A DNA stretch of 64,000 nucleotides from Pseudomonadota bacterium (GTDB taxonomy: Bacteria; Pseudomonadota; Alphaproteobacteria; Rhizobiales; Xanthobacteraceae). Location: NCBI GenBank assembly GCA_023449855.1, contig JAEXHR010000079.1:20938-84937 (forward strand), read 5' to 3'. A program made the translations under genes and the position numbers. The first letter of the stretch is position 1; each line of letters begins with the position of its first letter. The notes below the pieces were generated by a model. It was given only the letters and a program-made list of their open reading frames with translations. It searched no databases and was not told the DNA's origin. Shown here piece by piece: positions 40,519 to 49,911 of the stretch.

Positions 40519-42671
40519 GCAAGATTCCCAACTTCGCCGACATCGCCTTCGCGCCGATTTCCCCTGCTGCGCCATCCGGCAGCGCCGAGCCGTGGCTGAC
40601 GCCGGAAGGCATCCTGGTCAATCCGAGCTACAGCGAGACCGACGTCAAAGGCATCGACTTTCTGAACACCTGGCCGGGCGCCGCGCCCTTCCTGCGCGGC
40701 CCCTACCCGACCATGTATGTCAACCAGCCCTGGACGATCCGGCAATATGCCGGTTTCTCCACCGCGGAAGACTCGAATGCCTTCTATCGCCGCAATCTCG
40801 CCGCCGGCCAGAAGGGCCTGTCGGTCGCCTTCGATCTCGCCACCCATCGCGGCTATGACAGCGATCATCCGCGCGTGGCCGGCGATGTCGGCATGGCGGG
40901 CGTCGCGATCGATTCCATCTACGACATGCGCACGCTGTTCGCCGGCATTCCGCTCGACCAGATGAGCGTGTCGATGACCATGAACGGCGCGGTGCTGCCG
41001 ATCCTCGCGCTTTATGTGGCCGCGGCGGAAGAGCAAGGCGTGCCACCGGAGAAACTCACCGGAACCATTCAGAACGACATTCTGAAAGAGTTCATGGTGC
41101 GCAACACCTATATCTACCCGCCGGCGCCATCGATGCGGATCATCTCCGACATCTTCGCCTACACCTCGCAGCGAATGCCGAAATATAATTCGATCAGCAT
41201 TTCCGGCTATCACATGCAGGAAGCCGGCGCGACGCAGGACCTCGAACTCGCTTATACGCTGGCCGACGGTGTCGAATATCTGCGCGCCGGCATGGCCGCG
41301 GGCATCGATGTCGACAAATTCGCGCCGCGCCTGTCGTTCTTCTGGGCGATCGGCATGAACTTCTTCATGGAAGTCGCCAAGATGCGCGCCGCGCGCCTGC
41401 TGTGGGCGAAGCTCCTCACGCAGTTCAATCCGAAGGATCCGAAGTCGCTGTCGCTGCGCACCCACAGCCAGACCTCCGGCTGGTCTCTCACTGCGCAGGA
41501 CGTGTTCAACAACGTGATGCGCACCACCGTCGAGGCCATGGCGGCAACGCAGGGCCACACCCAGTCGCTGCACACCAATGCGCTCGACGAAGCGCTGGCG
41601 CTGCCCACCGATTTCTCCGCCCGCATCGCGCGCAACACCCAGCTCTTCATCCAGCAGGAGACCGGCACCACCCGCATCATCGATCCGTGGGGCGGTTCCT
41701 ACTATGTCGAGCGCCTGACGCATGATCTCGCCGTGAAGGCCTGGGGCCATATCCAGGAAGTGGAAGAGCTCGGCGGCATGGCCAAGGCCATCGAGGCCGG
41801 CGTGCCCAAGCTGCGCATCGAAGAGGCCTCGGCGAAGACCCAGGCGCGCATCGATGCCGGCCGGCAGGCGGTGATCGGCGTCAACAAATACAAGCCCGAG
41901 AGCGAGACGCCGATCGACGTGCTCAAGGTCGACAACTCCAATGTCCGCCGGCTGCAGATCGACAAGCTGAAGCGCCTGCGCGGCGAACGCAATCAGGCCG
42001 ATGTCGACGCCGCCATCCATGCGCTGACGCGCAGCGCGCAGGAAGGCACCGGCAATCTCCTTGCCCTCGCCATCGACGCCGCCCGCGCCAAGGCGACTGT
42101 CGGCGAAATCTCCGACGCGATGGAAAAGGTGTTCGGCCGCCACCGCGCCGAGATCAAGTCCATCACCGGCGTCTACAAGCGGGAAGCTTCCAGCATGAAC
42201 GACAATGTCGCCAAGGTTCAGGCGCTGATCGACGCCTTCGAGGATGCCGAGGGCCGTCGCCCGCGTATCCTTGTCGCCAAGATCGGCCAGGACGGCCACG
42301 ATCGCGGCCAGAAGGTGATCGCCTCGGCCTTCGCCGATATCGGCTTCGACGTCGATATCGGGCCGCTCTTCGCCACCGCCGATGAGGCCGCCCGCCAGGC
42401 TGTCGAGAACGACGTGCACATCCTCGGCCTCTCCTCCCTAGCCGCGGCGCATCTCACCGCGGTGCCGGAGCTCAAGGCCGCGCTGAAGAAGCAGGGCCGC
42501 GAGGACATTATGATCATTATCGGCGGCGTCGTGCCGCCGCAGGATTACGACGAACTGTACAAGGCCGGCGCCGAGGCGATCTATCCGCCGGGTACGGTGA
42601 TCTCGGAAGCGGCCGAAGAGCTGATCCACAAGCTCAATGCGCGGCTGGGGCACAGCCAGGCGGCGGAGTAG
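40515..42671 (+). CDS. mutB: Methylmalonyl-CoA mutase large (alpha) subunit
   Basis: A 718-residue protein. It starts at the GTG of [12 protein letters not shown], which is how the family begins; the frame extends upstream into the small membrane gene. The catalytic barrel has [14 protein letters not shown], the [13 protein letters not shown] motif and [14 protein letters not shown]. The C-terminal B12 domain carries the base-off loop [15 protein letters not shown] with the cobalt-ligating His. It is the adenosylcobalamin-dependent catalytic subunit, and its metabolic role is in propionate, odd-chain and branched amino acid catabolism or ethylmalonyl-type routes. Confidence 0.95.
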   Translation: MSKIPNFADIAFAPISPAAPSGSAEPWLTPEGILVNPSYSETDVKGIDFLNTWPGAAPFLRGPYPTMYVNQPWTIRQYAGFSTAEDSNAFYRRNLAAGQKGLSVAFDLATHRGYDSDHPRVAGDVGMAGVAIDSIYDMRTLFAGIPLDQMSVSMTMNGAVLPILALYVAAAEEQGVPPEKLTGTIQNDILKEFMVRNTYIYPPAPSMRIISDIFAYTSQRMPKYNSISISGYHMQEAGATQDLELAYTLADGVEYLRAGMAAGIDVDKFAPRLSFFWAIGMNFFMEVAKMRAARLLWAKLLTQFNPKDPKSLSLRTHSQTSGWSLTAQDVFNNVMRTTVEAMAATQGHTQSLHTNALDEALALPTDFSARIARNTQLFIQQETGTTRIIDPWGGSYYVERLTHDLAVKAWGHIQEVEELGGMAKAIEAGVPKLRIEEASAKTQARIDAGRQAVIGVNKYKPESETPIDVLKVDNSNVRRLQIDKLKRLRGERNQADVDAAIHALTRSAQEGTGNLLALAIDAARAKATVGEISDAMEKVFGRHRAEIKSITGVYKREASSMNDNVAKVQALIDAFEDAEGRRPRILVAKIGQDGHDRGQKVIASAFADIGFDVDIGPLFATADEAARQAVENDVHILGLSSLAAAHLTAVPELKAALKKQGREDIMIIIGGVVPPQDYDELYKAGAEAIYPPGTVISEAAEELIHKLNARLGHSQAAE

Positions 42672-42706
42672 CTGCGGCGTCAAGGCAATTGTGATAGGAT
42701 CACGGC

Positions 42707-43024
42707 ATGACGGACGTGATCGACATCCCGCTGGACGTGATCCTCGCAAAATTGCGGGCGCTCGCGCCTGCCATCAAGGCGGAGGGCGTGACGCGACTGG
42801 CGGTGTTCGGCTCACGTGTCCGCGGCGATGCACGGCCAGATAGCGATCTGGATATTCTCTTGGAATACCCACCTCATGTGAGCGGACAACCGTTTTTCAA
42901 CTGGTCCAAGGTCATGAACATGATCGAGGACGAAATCGGGGTATGGCCTCACATCATGACGGCCAGTGAGCTCACACCACGCATCCGGGAGCGCATGGCA
43001 GACGATCTGATCGAGGTGTTTTGA
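42707..43024 (+). CDS. mntA: MntA-type nucleotidyltransferase antitoxin
   Basis: A 105-residue minimal nucleotidyltransferase. The catalytic signature is FGSRVRGDARPDSDLDILLEY (shown in two parts: GSRVRGDARP then SDLDI), with both acidic residues present. Such proteins are the antitoxins of type VII systems and modify HepT by AMP transfer. It starts 35 bp after mutB, with AGGATC upstream, and its stop overlaps the hepT start by one base. Local G+C is lower than the mutase genes. An intact pair inside a metabolic operon is unusual. Confidence 0.9.
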   Translation: MTDVIDIPLDVILAKLRALAPAIKAEGVTRLAVFGSRVRGDARPDSDLDILLEYPPHVSGQPFFNWSKVMNMIEDEIGVWPHIMTASELTPRIRERMADDLIEVF

Positions 43025-43359
43025 TGCCCCCTTCACCGGAAGATCGTTTGAATGATATTCACCACTCAATCGCAGAGATCGAAGCATTTCTGCAAGGAAC
43101 CACCTTCGATGCATTTTCCGCCGATCGTGGTTTGCGGCTCATAACCGAACGTTTGCTGGAAATTATTTGCGAGGCGGCGCGACATCTTCCGAGCGACATC
43201 AAAGCAGAGGCACATGAGCTAGACTGGCGCAAAATGGTGGATTTCGCCAACCGGCTACGTCACGCCTATCAGTCAACCGATGTCGAAGTCGTCTGGGACA
43301 TCGTACAAAACCACATTCCCCCTCTCAAAGCTTTTGTCGAAAGCCGCATCAGCGAATGA
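43024..43359 (+). CDS. hepT: HepT-like ribonuclease toxin (DUF86)
   Basis: A 111-residue helical HEPN protein. The start is the ATG overlapping the mntA stop; a TTG three bases earlier is in frame. Near the C-terminus it has FANRLRHAYQ. The HEPN motif in characterised HepT is RX4HXY. Here His80 and Tyr82 are present, but the Arg at position -5 is Ala75, with Arg at -1 and -3 instead. This may be the variant motif seen in a DUF86 subgroup, or a weakened toxin. The stop overlaps the RsiV-like start (ATGA). Confidence 0.88.
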   Translation: MPPSPEDRLNDIHHSIAEIEAFLQGTTFDAFSADRGLRLITERLLEIICEAARHLPSDIKAEAHELDWRKMVDFANRLRHAYQSTDVEVVWDIVQNHIPPLKAFVESRISE

Positions 43360-44150
43360 CTCGTTTCTCCCACTCCCGCCTGCTTGCGCCAGCACTGCTG
43401 CTCGGTCTTTTCTGCGGGCCGACTCTCGCCGCCGAGCAGAAACCGGACATCCTGCTCAAGGCCAACTTCACCGAGGTCACCGTCTCCTTCGACGACGAGA
43501 TCAAGGCCGATGCGCCGCTGCTCAAATATCTCACGGCGGCAGGCAAAACATGGGCCTCCAGGACGCTCAAGGAACTGGCCGAGCAGCGCAAGGACATGAA
43601 GGACCTGCCAGCGGACATTCGCGATCGGCCGTGGAGTTCGGAACGTGGCTATGGGCAGGAAGCGCTGATCGCAGGTCGTTATGCCAGCATTCTCCGTAGC
43701 GATTTCAGCTACACGGGCGGCGCGCATCCCAATCACGGCAACGACACGCTGCTGTGGGACAAACGCACCGGCAAGATGATCAGCATCCGCCCGTTCTTCA
43801 CCGAGCTTGCCGATGGCGGGCCGGCGATGACGGCGATCCGTAATGCCGTGGTCGCCGACCTCAAGATCGAGAAGAAGAAGCGCGACAACGACAATCCCGA
43901 TGTGAGCCTCGTCGAGGCGCTGGAGCCGAAGCTGCTGAAGATCGGCCCGGTGTCGCTGGCGCCGTCCATGGTCGCCGGCAAGAGCTCCGGTCTCACCTTC
44001 CACTACGATCCCTACGCGGTCGGCGCCTATGCCGAGGGCGACTATACGGCTTTCGTGCCGTGGGAGACGCTGAAGCCATATCTCTCGGCGGAAGGCGCCG
44101 CGATCTTCGGCGGCACGCGGCCGCCTGATGAGAGCGGCAAGCCGAAGTGA
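43356..44150 (+). CDS. RsiV/PdaC-like exported protein (DUF4163/DUF3298)
   Basis: A 264-residue protein with a signal peptide (ARLLAPALLLGLFCGPTLAA-like, cleaved near Ala-Ala-Glu). The mature domain has the DUF4163/DUF3298 arrangement: SFDDEIKADAPLLKYL, SDFSYTGGAHPNHGNDTLLWD, TGKMISIRPFF, and a C-terminal LTFHYDPYAVGAYAEGDYTAF. RsiV-type domains bind lysozyme or glycans in Gram-positive bacteria; here no sigma partner is adjacent. Its ATG overlaps the hepT stop and its stop overlaps meaB (GTGA), so it is locked into the same operon. Role unknown. Confidence 0.82.
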   Translation: MTRFSHSRLLAPALLLGLFCGPTLAAEQKPDILLKANFTEVTVSFDDEIKADAPLLKYLTAAGKTWASRTLKELAEQRKDMKDLPADIRDRPWSSERGYGQEALIAGRYASILRSDFSYTGGAHPNHGNDTLLWDKRTGKMISIRPFFTELADGGPAMTAIRNAVVADLKIEKKKRDNDNPDVSLVEALEPKLLKIGPVSLAPSMVAGKSSGLTFHYDPYAVGAYAEGDYTAFVPWETLKPYLSAEGAAIFGGTRPPDESGKPK

Positions 44151-45136
44151 CAAACGCAAAGCCCATCGATATCGACGCTCTCGCCCGCGATCTCCGCGCC
44201 GGCAGCCGCGCGGCGCTGGCGCGGGCGATCACGCTGGTCGAGAGCCGGCGTGCGGACCATCAGGCGGCAGCGCGCGAACTGGTCCAGCAATTGCTGCCGC
44301 ATACCGGCCAGGCTTTTCGCGTCGGCATCACCGGCTCGCCCGGCGTCGGCAAGTCGACGACCATCGACGTGCTCGGCATGTATCTCATCGCGCAAGGTCA
44401 CAAGGTCGCCGTGCTCGCCGTCGATCCGTCTTCCGCGCGCACCGGCGGATCGATCCTCGGCGACAAGACGCGGATGAATGATCTGTCCGCACATCCCGAT
44501 GCCTTCATCCGTCCCTCGCCTTCCTCGGGCACGCTCGGCGGCGTCGCGGCGAAGACGCGCGAGGCGATGCTGCTGTGCGAGGCCGCAGGCTTCGATGTCG
44601 TGCTGGTCGAGACCGTCGGCATCGGCCAGTCGGAGACGGCGGTCTGCGACATGACCGACTTTTTCCTCGCCCTGATGCTGCCCGGCGGCGGCGACGAGTT
44701 GCAGGGGATCAAGAAAGGCCTGATCGAACTCGCCGACATGATCGCCATCAACAAGGCCGATGGCGACAATCTCAAGCGCGCCAATATCACTGCCGGCGAT
44801 TATCGCGGCGCGCTGCATATCCTTGCGCCGCGCTCGGAGCATTGGCATCCGCCGGTGGTCACTTATTCGGCGCTGGCGAAGACCGGCATCGCCGAACTGT
44901 GGGAGAAAGTCGTCGCTCATCGCACGGCGATGAATGCGTCCGGCGACTTCGCTGCGCGCCGGCGCGACCAGCAGGTGAAATGGATGTGGACCATGCTGGA
45001 GGATCGCCTGAAGGCGCGCCTGCGCGGCGATCCCGTCATTCGCGGCAAGGTCAAGCAGGCCGAGCGCGATGTCGCCGATGGCAAGATGACGCCGGCCGTT
45101 GCGGCGGAGACCATCGCGGATCTGCTGAAGGACTGA
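44147..45136 (+). CDS. meaB: Methylmalonyl-CoA mutase-associated GTPase MeaB
   Basis: A 329-residue G3E GTPase of the MeaB/ArgK family, starting at GTG. Walker A is GSPGVGKST. The switch-region motifs DPSSARTGGSILGDKTRM and VLVETVGIGQSETAV follow. The guanine-specificity loop is INKADGD. MeaB guards and loads cobalamin on methylmalonyl-CoA mutase and reacts to B12 damage. Its presence downstream of mutB supports a working mutase system, in spite of the intervening TA and RsiV-like genes. Confidence 0.94.
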   Translation: MTNAKPIDIDALARDLRAGSRAALARAITLVESRRADHQAAARELVQQLLPHTGQAFRVGITGSPGVGKSTTIDVLGMYLIAQGHKVAVLAVDPSSARTGGSILGDKTRMNDLSAHPDAFIRPSPSSGTLGGVAAKTREAMLLCEAAGFDVVLVETVGIGQSETAVCDMTDFFLALMLPGGGDELQGIKKGLIELADMIAINKADGDNLKRANITAGDYRGALHILAPRSEHWHPPVVTYSALAKTGIAELWEKVVAHRTAMNASGDFAARRRDQQVKWMWTMLEDRLKARLRGDPVIRGKVKQAERDVADGKMTPAVAAETIADLLKD

Positions 45137-45143
45137 GGGCGCG

Positions 45144-45803
45144 ATGGGCGAGGCACCGCGCATCCTCATCACCGGCTTCGGCCCCTTCCCCGGCGCGCCC
45201 GTCAATCCGACCATGCCGCTGGTGCGGAGGCTCGCAACGCTTCGACGTCCGGCATTCGCCGATATCGTCCGCATCGCTCACATCTTCGACGTCACCTACG
45301 CCGCCGTCGATCGTGAATTGCCGGAGCTGATCGCGCACCATCGCCCCGATGCGCTTGTCATGTTCGGTCTCGCCGCGCGCACGCCTCATCTCCGCATCGA
45401 GACGCGGGCCCGCAATGCCCGCTCGATGCTGTGGCCCGATGCCGATGGCACGCCAGTGCGCCGCGGCTTCATCGTGCCCGGAGCCGATGCGCAGATGTTC
45501 GGGCCGCACACCGTGCGCCTGTTGCGGGCCGCCCGCCTCACCGGCGCCGATGTCCACATCTCGCGCGATGCCGGGCGATATCTCTGCAACTACCTGTCAT
45601 GGCGCGCCATCGAGGCGACCCGGGCTCCGGGCGGCCCGAAACTCGCTGCCTTCGTCCATGTGCCCCTCACCGCCACCGATACGGCCTCACGGCGGATGAG
45701 CGTGGACGAGCTCACCGACGCCGGCGAAGCGATTCTGCTGGAAATGGTCCGCCTGGTCCGCACAGCGCGAAACGCTGACGGGACTGCAGCAGAAATCGCC
45801 TGA
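45144..45803 (+). CDS. Pyroglutamyl-peptidase I-like cysteine peptidase (C15)
   Basis: A 219-residue protein with the C15 fold: ILITGFGPFPGAPVNPTMPL at the N-terminus, the Glu region FGLAARTPHLRIET, catalytic Cys in GRYLCNYLSWRAIE and His in AFVHVPLT. The triad Glu-Cys-His is therefore present. The family removes N-terminal pyroglutamate. Some sequence positions are divergent, so substrate preference may differ. It starts 7 bp after meaB, on the same strand, and is likely co-transcribed with the mut operon. Confidence 0.87.
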   Translation: MGEAPRILITGFGPFPGAPVNPTMPLVRRLATLRRPAFADIVRIAHIFDVTYAAVDRELPELIAHHRPDALVMFGLAARTPHLRIETRARNARSMLWPDADGTPVRRGFIVPGADAQMFGPHTVRLLRAARLTGADVHISRDAGRYLCNYLSWRAIEATRAPGGPKLAAFVHVPLTATDTASRRMSVDELTDAGEAILLEMVRLVRTARNADGTAAEIA

Positions 45804-45927
45804 ATTCCGGCCAAGGCGGATATTTACCGCCGGTCTCGCGGCCCGGCGCGATGCAGCCATGCTGAAACCCGTCTTGTGCAGCGCAGCATCCGCGATCAAA
45901 TGGCGCCCATCTTCCAGGGACTTTTTC

Positions 45928-47178
45928 GTGACCGATATCAATGCCGACGCGCCGGTGACCTCGCCCGCGCATCTCCCCATGCGTTTTGCCGAATTCGTCG
46001 CCATGATCGCTGCGATCATGGCGCTGAATCCGCTTGCCATGGACATCATGCTGCCGGCGCTGCCGCATCTCGGCGCGGCCTTCAGGATTGCCGACGGCAA
46101 CCACCTGCAGACGGTGCTGTCGGTGTTCCTGCTCGGTTTCGGCGTGGCGCAATTTGCCATCGGCCCGCTGTCGGATCGCTATGGCCGTCGCCCGATCCTG
46201 CTTGCGGGCATGGGCGTCTATTGCGTGGCGAGCGTGCTGGCGCTGGTGGCGCCATCCTTCGAAATGCTGCTGCTGGCCCGCCTGCTGCAGGGCATGGGCA
46301 CCGCGGCAACCCGCGTGATCGCGGTCTCGATCGTGCGCGACTGCTATTCCGGCGGCCGCATGGCCGGCGTGATGTCGCTGGCGATGATGGTGTTCATCTC
46401 CGTGCCCGTGGTCGCACCCTCCTTCGGTCAGGCACTGATGCTGCTCACAGAATGGCGCGGCATTTTCGCGGTGCTGATCGTTTACGGCCTGCTGGCGCTG
46501 GTCTGGAGCGCCTCGCGGCTCCCGGAGACGCTGCCGGTCGCCAAACGGCGCTCCCTCGCCATCCGCGATGTGCTGTTCGCCTATCGGCAGACGATCAGCC
46601 ACCGGCAGACCGTCGGCTACGGTCTGGCCGCCGGCATCCTGCAGGGCGCGCTGTTCGCTTTCGTCTTCATCTCACAGCAGGTGTTCACCGAGATCTTCCA
46701 TCTCGGAGCGTATTTCCCGCTTGCTTTCGCCTCCATCGCTTTCGGCGTCGCCATCGCCAGCTTCTTCAATGCCCGCGTCGTCCACCGCTTCGGGATGCGT
46801 GCGCTCTCGCATGCCGCGCTGGTGGGTTTCGTCGCCGTCGGCGCCATGATGCTGCTTGCCGCGGTGGTCGGCTTCCTGCCGCTCTGGCTGTTCATCGCAT
46901 TGTCGATGCTGATGATGTTTGCCTTCGGCCTGATGTTCTCGAATTTCACGGCGCTGGCGATGGAGCCGCAAGGCCATATCGCCGGTACCGCTTCCTCGCT
47001 CTACGGCACGCTGACCACGCTGCTTGGCATCGCCATCGGCACGTTCATCGGCCAGCACTATGACGGCACTCTGTTGCCGTTCACGACCGGCCTGTTCGCC
47101 TGCACGCTCATCGCCATGGCGGTGGTCGCAGTGGCCGAGAAGGGCCGCCTGTTCAAGTCTCACAAAGCGGTGAGCTGA
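45928..47178 (+). CDS. Bcr/CflA family MFS multidrug transporter
   Basis: About 416 residues with twelve hydrophobic segments. The start is the GTG of MTDINADAP, which has AGGGA seven bases upstream; the frame runs back to 45859. Family features: DIMLPALPHLGAAF in the first helix region, the loop GPLSDRYGRRPILLAG (motif A) and RLLQGMGTAATRVIAVSIVRD (helix 4 motif). Bcr/CflA transporters export drugs and small metabolites by proton antiport at the inner membrane. No regulator is adjacent. It lies 124 bp after the C15 peptidase gene. Confidence 0.9.
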   Translation: MTDINADAPVTSPAHLPMRFAEFVAMIAAIMALNPLAMDIMLPALPHLGAAFRIADGNHLQTVLSVFLLGFGVAQFAIGPLSDRYGRRPILLAGMGVYCVASVLALVAPSFEMLLLARLLQGMGTAATRVIAVSIVRDCYSGGRMAGVMSLAMMVFISVPVVAPSFGQALMLLTEWRGIFAVLIVYGLLALVWSASRLPETLPVAKRRSLAIRDVLFAYRQTISHRQTVGYGLAAGILQGALFAFVFISQQVFTEIFHLGAYFPLAFASIAFGVAIASFFNARVVHRFGMRALSHAALVGFVAVGAMMLLAAVVGFLPLWLFIALSMLMMFAFGLMFSNFTALAMEPQGHIAGTASSLYGTLTTLLGIAIGTFIGQHYDGTLLPFTTGLFACTLIAMAVVAVAEKGRLFKSHKAVS

Positions 47179-47306
47179 ACGCCCGCGCGCGCTGCCACTC
47201 GCAGGCGCGCAAGAACTGCAATGCCCGTTGAAATGCCAGCGGCGCGCGGGGCGAACCCGGCGCCGCGATAAACGTTATTCAACCGCCATATTGCGGAGCA
47301 ATTCCG

Positions 47307-47570
47307 ATGCCCTATGCACTGTTCTGCGACGACGCCAAATTGAGCAAGGCCTATCCGACCGAAGCCGACGTCTGGAAACTCGCGGCCGAGAGCGGCCTCG
47401 TCACCGATGTGGAAAGCAAAGGCGGCCAGCCGACACCCCACCGCGTGCTCGACAACGATTACCAGATCCGGCCGTGCCAGGCGGAAGCCGGCGAGTGCCC
47501 GGAGAAGAACGAGCGCGATGCGCAGGAGCAGAAGGACTTTCAGCTCCTGCTGAAGGGGCGGAGTGTGTGA
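47307..47570 (+). CDS. Small conserved hypothetical protein
   Basis: An 87-residue acidic protein, MPYALFCDDAKLSKAYPTEA onward, with a mixed beta-alpha N-terminus and two Cys near the C-terminal part (RPCQAEAGECPE). It is the only convincing reading frame in this interval, with rhizobial composition and a plausible ribosome site (GGAG) ten bases upstream. No domain recognised. A palindromic repeat follows 20 bp after its stop. Confidence 0.65.
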   Translation: MPYALFCDDAKLSKAYPTEADVWKLAAESGLVTDVESKGGQPTPHRVLDNDYQIRPCQAEAGECPEKNERDAQEQKDFQLLLKGRSV

Positions 47571-47590
47571 GGCACTGGTGGCAGTGTCCC

Positions 47591-47678
47591 CGTAGGGCGG
47601 ATTAGCGAAGCGTAATCCGCCGTTCTTCGCCACACGCAATCGGCCGGCGGATGACGGCTTCGCCTAATCCGCCCTACG
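47591..47678. repeat. Palindromic repeat, GGCGGATTA subtype (long form)
   Basis: The same ends and internal hairpins as the copy at 35718-35805: CGTAGGGCGGATTA left, TAATCCGCCCTACG right. The central linker differs at a few bases. It lies 20 bp after a small gene and just before the structured block at 47700. Confidence 0.88.
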
Positions 47679-47699
47679 GACGATGCGTTCGCTTCCATA

Positions 47700-48240
47700 T
47701 TCAACTGTCAAACAGCCCCGTCCATTCCATCACCCGCGCGATCGCGTTCTCGCGGCGCTGATGCGCCCGAGTTGTGAGCATTCCCTTCGCCCCCTCCTTC
47801 AAAGAGGGCGTGCGGAACGCCGGGTGCCCTGTGCACCCTTGGGCCTGATGCCGATGCGGTACTCCGCAAGGGAGACATCAGGACTTCCGGAATGCCGAGC
47901 AAGTGCCCAGCGTTCCGCACGCGGTGTTCGGGGGCTGCTGTCTCCGGGGTCGACGACCCTTTTGGACCCGTGACGCCCAAGGCGATGGGGCCGGATGACA
48001 GAGTGATCCGCCAGACGCCGCCGAGAGGGTCGCCCGTCGTGCGTGACCCAGCCTCCGTCCATCTGAAGGTGAGCCATCTCCGAGCCAGTGGCAGGTCTGG
48101 CAAGGATCCGGCCCGCCCGCAGGCGAACATCGTCCAGGCACCGCGCGACGCCCAAACCTTGGCGTCCACCGCATCCAGCCCCGCGAACGTGACGATCGCG
48201 CTCGCCCCTCTCATCGGGGCCGGACGACGGAGACAATAAT
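47700..48240. repeat. Gene-less structured block with nested inverted repeats
   Basis: A G+C-rich block without a convincing gene. A 13-bp perfect pair, GCGTGCGGAACGC (47808-47820) and GCGTTCCGCACGC (47910-47922), encloses CCTGATG/CATCAGG (47844-47850 and 47876-47882), which encloses TGCGG-TACT-CCGCA (47855-47868). The outer stem extends with one mismatch to about 20 bp. The nesting predicts a stable folded RNA or cruciform DNA. Minus-strand frames through it have no ribosome site and odd composition. It may be a copy of a dispersed repeat, which I cannot confirm here. Confidence 0.5.
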
Positions 48241-48287
48241 CCTCAATCGGAACTCGTCAAGAACAAAATAGGAACAAATCCCAGAGC

Positions 48288-48397
48288 CGTAGGATGGGTT
48301 GAGCGCAGACGCGCAGCGTCGGAGCGATAACCCATGCTGTCCGTCGGTTGTGGCTGGCTCCGCCGATGGGTTTTCGCTGCGCTCAACCCATCCTACG
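48288..48397. repeat. Palindromic repeat, GATGGGTT subtype (long form)
   Basis: The left end CGTAGGATGGGTTGAGCGC and right end GCGCTCAACCCATCCTACG pair fully. Inner arms AACCCAT and ATGGGTT form the second level. It is the same subtype as 9874-9972. It precedes the TIGR03808 gene by 80 bp. Confidence 0.88.
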
Positions 48398-48477
48398 GCC
48401 ACTACGGGCGTGGCATTAACCCACCACTGCGCCAATCGCGTATGATGAGCGACGCTTCCCTGCATCGGATCTGCGCC

Positions 48478-49839
48478 ATGATCACCGACCGCCGCCACTT
48501 GTTGAATGCCTCCGCACTGGGCGCGGCCGGTGTGCTCGTCGCATCGCGCGCTGAAGCTGCGCCGCTGCCATCGGCGCTCGGGCGCGACGCGACGCAATAC
48601 GGTGTGCGCTCCAACACCCAGGACGATCAGACCCGCGCCCTGCAACGCGCCATCGACGACGCCACGCGGCTGCAGGCGCCGCTGGTGCTGCCGCCCGGCA
48701 ATTATCGAACCGCGACGCTCAAGCTCACACGCGGCACGCAACTGGTCGGCATCCGCGGCGCCACCACCCTCACCTCGCTCGGCGGCGGGCCGCTGCTGGC
48801 CGGCGATGGCGCCGACTATGCGAGCCTGAACGGGCTGACCCTCGACGGCAACTATGCGGCGTTGCCGCCGCGCACCGGCCTCGTGCAGATCGCGCAGAGC
48901 AACGAAATCCGCATCGACGACTGCACGATCCTCAAGAGCGGCAATGCCGGCATCTGGCTCGAACGCTGCGCCGGCGCACTGCGCGGCAATGCGTTTAGCG
49001 ATATCGCCACCACCGCCATCGTCTCCTTCGACGGCAACGGCCTGTTCGTCGCCCAGAACACGATCAGCAATACCCGCAGCAACGGCATCGAGATCCTGCG
49101 CAGCGCCATCGGCGACGACGGCACGCAGGTGATCGACAACCGGATCGAGGACATCAAGGCCGGCCCCGGCGGCTCCGGCCAGTATGGCAACGCCATCAAC
49201 GCGTTTCGCGCCGGCAATGTGATCGTGTCCGGCAACCGCATCCGCAATTGCGATTACTCGGCTGTGCGCGGCAATTCGGCCTCCAACATCCACATCACCG
49301 GCAACAGCGTGTCGCAGGTGCGCGAGGTCGCGCTGTATTCGGAATTCGCCTTCGAAGGTGCGGTCATCGCCAACAATACGGTGGACGGCGCGGCATTCGG
49401 CGTGTCCGTGTGTAACTTCAACGAAGGCGGCCGCATCGCCGTCGTGCAGGGCAACATCATCCGCAATCTCATTCCGAAGCGGCCGATCGGCACGGCGCCG
49501 GATGACGATGCGGGCGTCGGCATCTATGTAGAGGCGGATGCGACGGTGAGCGGCAATGTGGTGGAGAATGCGCCGGCTTTCGGCATCATCGCGGGCTGGG
49601 GCCGCTATCTGCGCGATGTCGCCATATCCGGCAATGTGGTGCGCAACGCCTTTGTCGGCATCGGCGTGTCGGTGATGCCCGGCGCGGGCACGGCACTGGT
49701 GAGCAACAACATGATTTCAGGCGCGGCGCGCGGCGCCGTGGTGGGCCTCGATCACGCCAAGCCGACGACGCCGGACCTCACGGCCAAGGGCGCACAGAAC
49801 TTTACGCAGATCGCGCTGACGGGAAATACGGTGCGCTGA
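48478..49839 (+). CDS. TIGR03808 family Tat-translocated repetitive protein
   Basis: A 453-residue exported protein. The start is placed at MITDRRHLLNASALGAAG, whose twin-arginine motif, hydrophobic core and AEA-A cleavage site form a Tat signal; ATGs at 48442 and 48445 are alternatives. The body is a right-handed parallel beta-helix, like pectate-lyase repeats, with units of about 23-25 residues (NGIEILRSAIG, NIHITGNSVSQV, AVIANNTVDGA, VAISGNVVRNA). It matches the TIGR03808 pattern. No polysaccharide lyase catalytic residues are evident. The periplasmic or surface role is unknown. Confidence 0.88.
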   Translation: MITDRRHLLNASALGAAGVLVASRAEAAPLPSALGRDATQYGVRSNTQDDQTRALQRAIDDATRLQAPLVLPPGNYRTATLKLTRGTQLVGIRGATTLTSLGGGPLLAGDGADYASLNGLTLDGNYAALPPRTGLVQIAQSNEIRIDDCTILKSGNAGIWLERCAGALRGNAFSDIATTAIVSFDGNGLFVAQNTISNTRSNGIEILRSAIGDDGTQVIDNRIEDIKAGPGGSGQYGNAINAFRAGNVIVSGNRIRNCDYSAVRGNSASNIHITGNSVSQVREVALYSEFAFEGAVIANNTVDGAAFGVSVCNFNEGGRIAVVQGNIIRNLIPKRPIGTAPDDDAGVGIYVEADATVSGNVVENAPAFGIIAGWGRYLRDVAISGNVVRNAFVGIGVSVMPGAGTALVSNNMISGAARGAVVGLDHAKPTTPDLTAKGAQNFTQIALTGNTVR

Positions 49840-49863
49840 GCTAACCTATCAACGACGCCCGAA

Positions 49864-49904
49864 CACCTCTCCCTCCAGCGAAGCTTCGCCAGAGGGGAGA
49901 GGTG
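49864..49904. terminator. Bidirectional hairpin between convergent genes
   Basis: CACCTCTCCC (49864-49873) and GGGAGAGGTG (49895-49904) form a 10-bp stem. The loop holds a second small symmetry, GCGAAGCTTCGC. The genes on each side converge with 72 bp between them, so the hairpin could serve both as terminator or mRNA end protector. Similar GGGGAGAGG hairpins are common in rhizobial intergenic DNA. Confidence 0.7.
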
Positions 49905-49911
49905 AACAGAG

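Noticed and set aside
40461..42419. 652-codon minus-strand frame opposite the mutase large subunit
   Set aside because: The plus strand carries the B12-binding and catalytic motifs; the opposite frame is an antisense shadow.
47708..48214. 168-codon minus-strand frame in the structured block
   Set aside because: No ribosome site, unusual composition and overlap with strong nested stems. I treat the block as non-coding, although similar frames may be annotated as proteins elsewhere.
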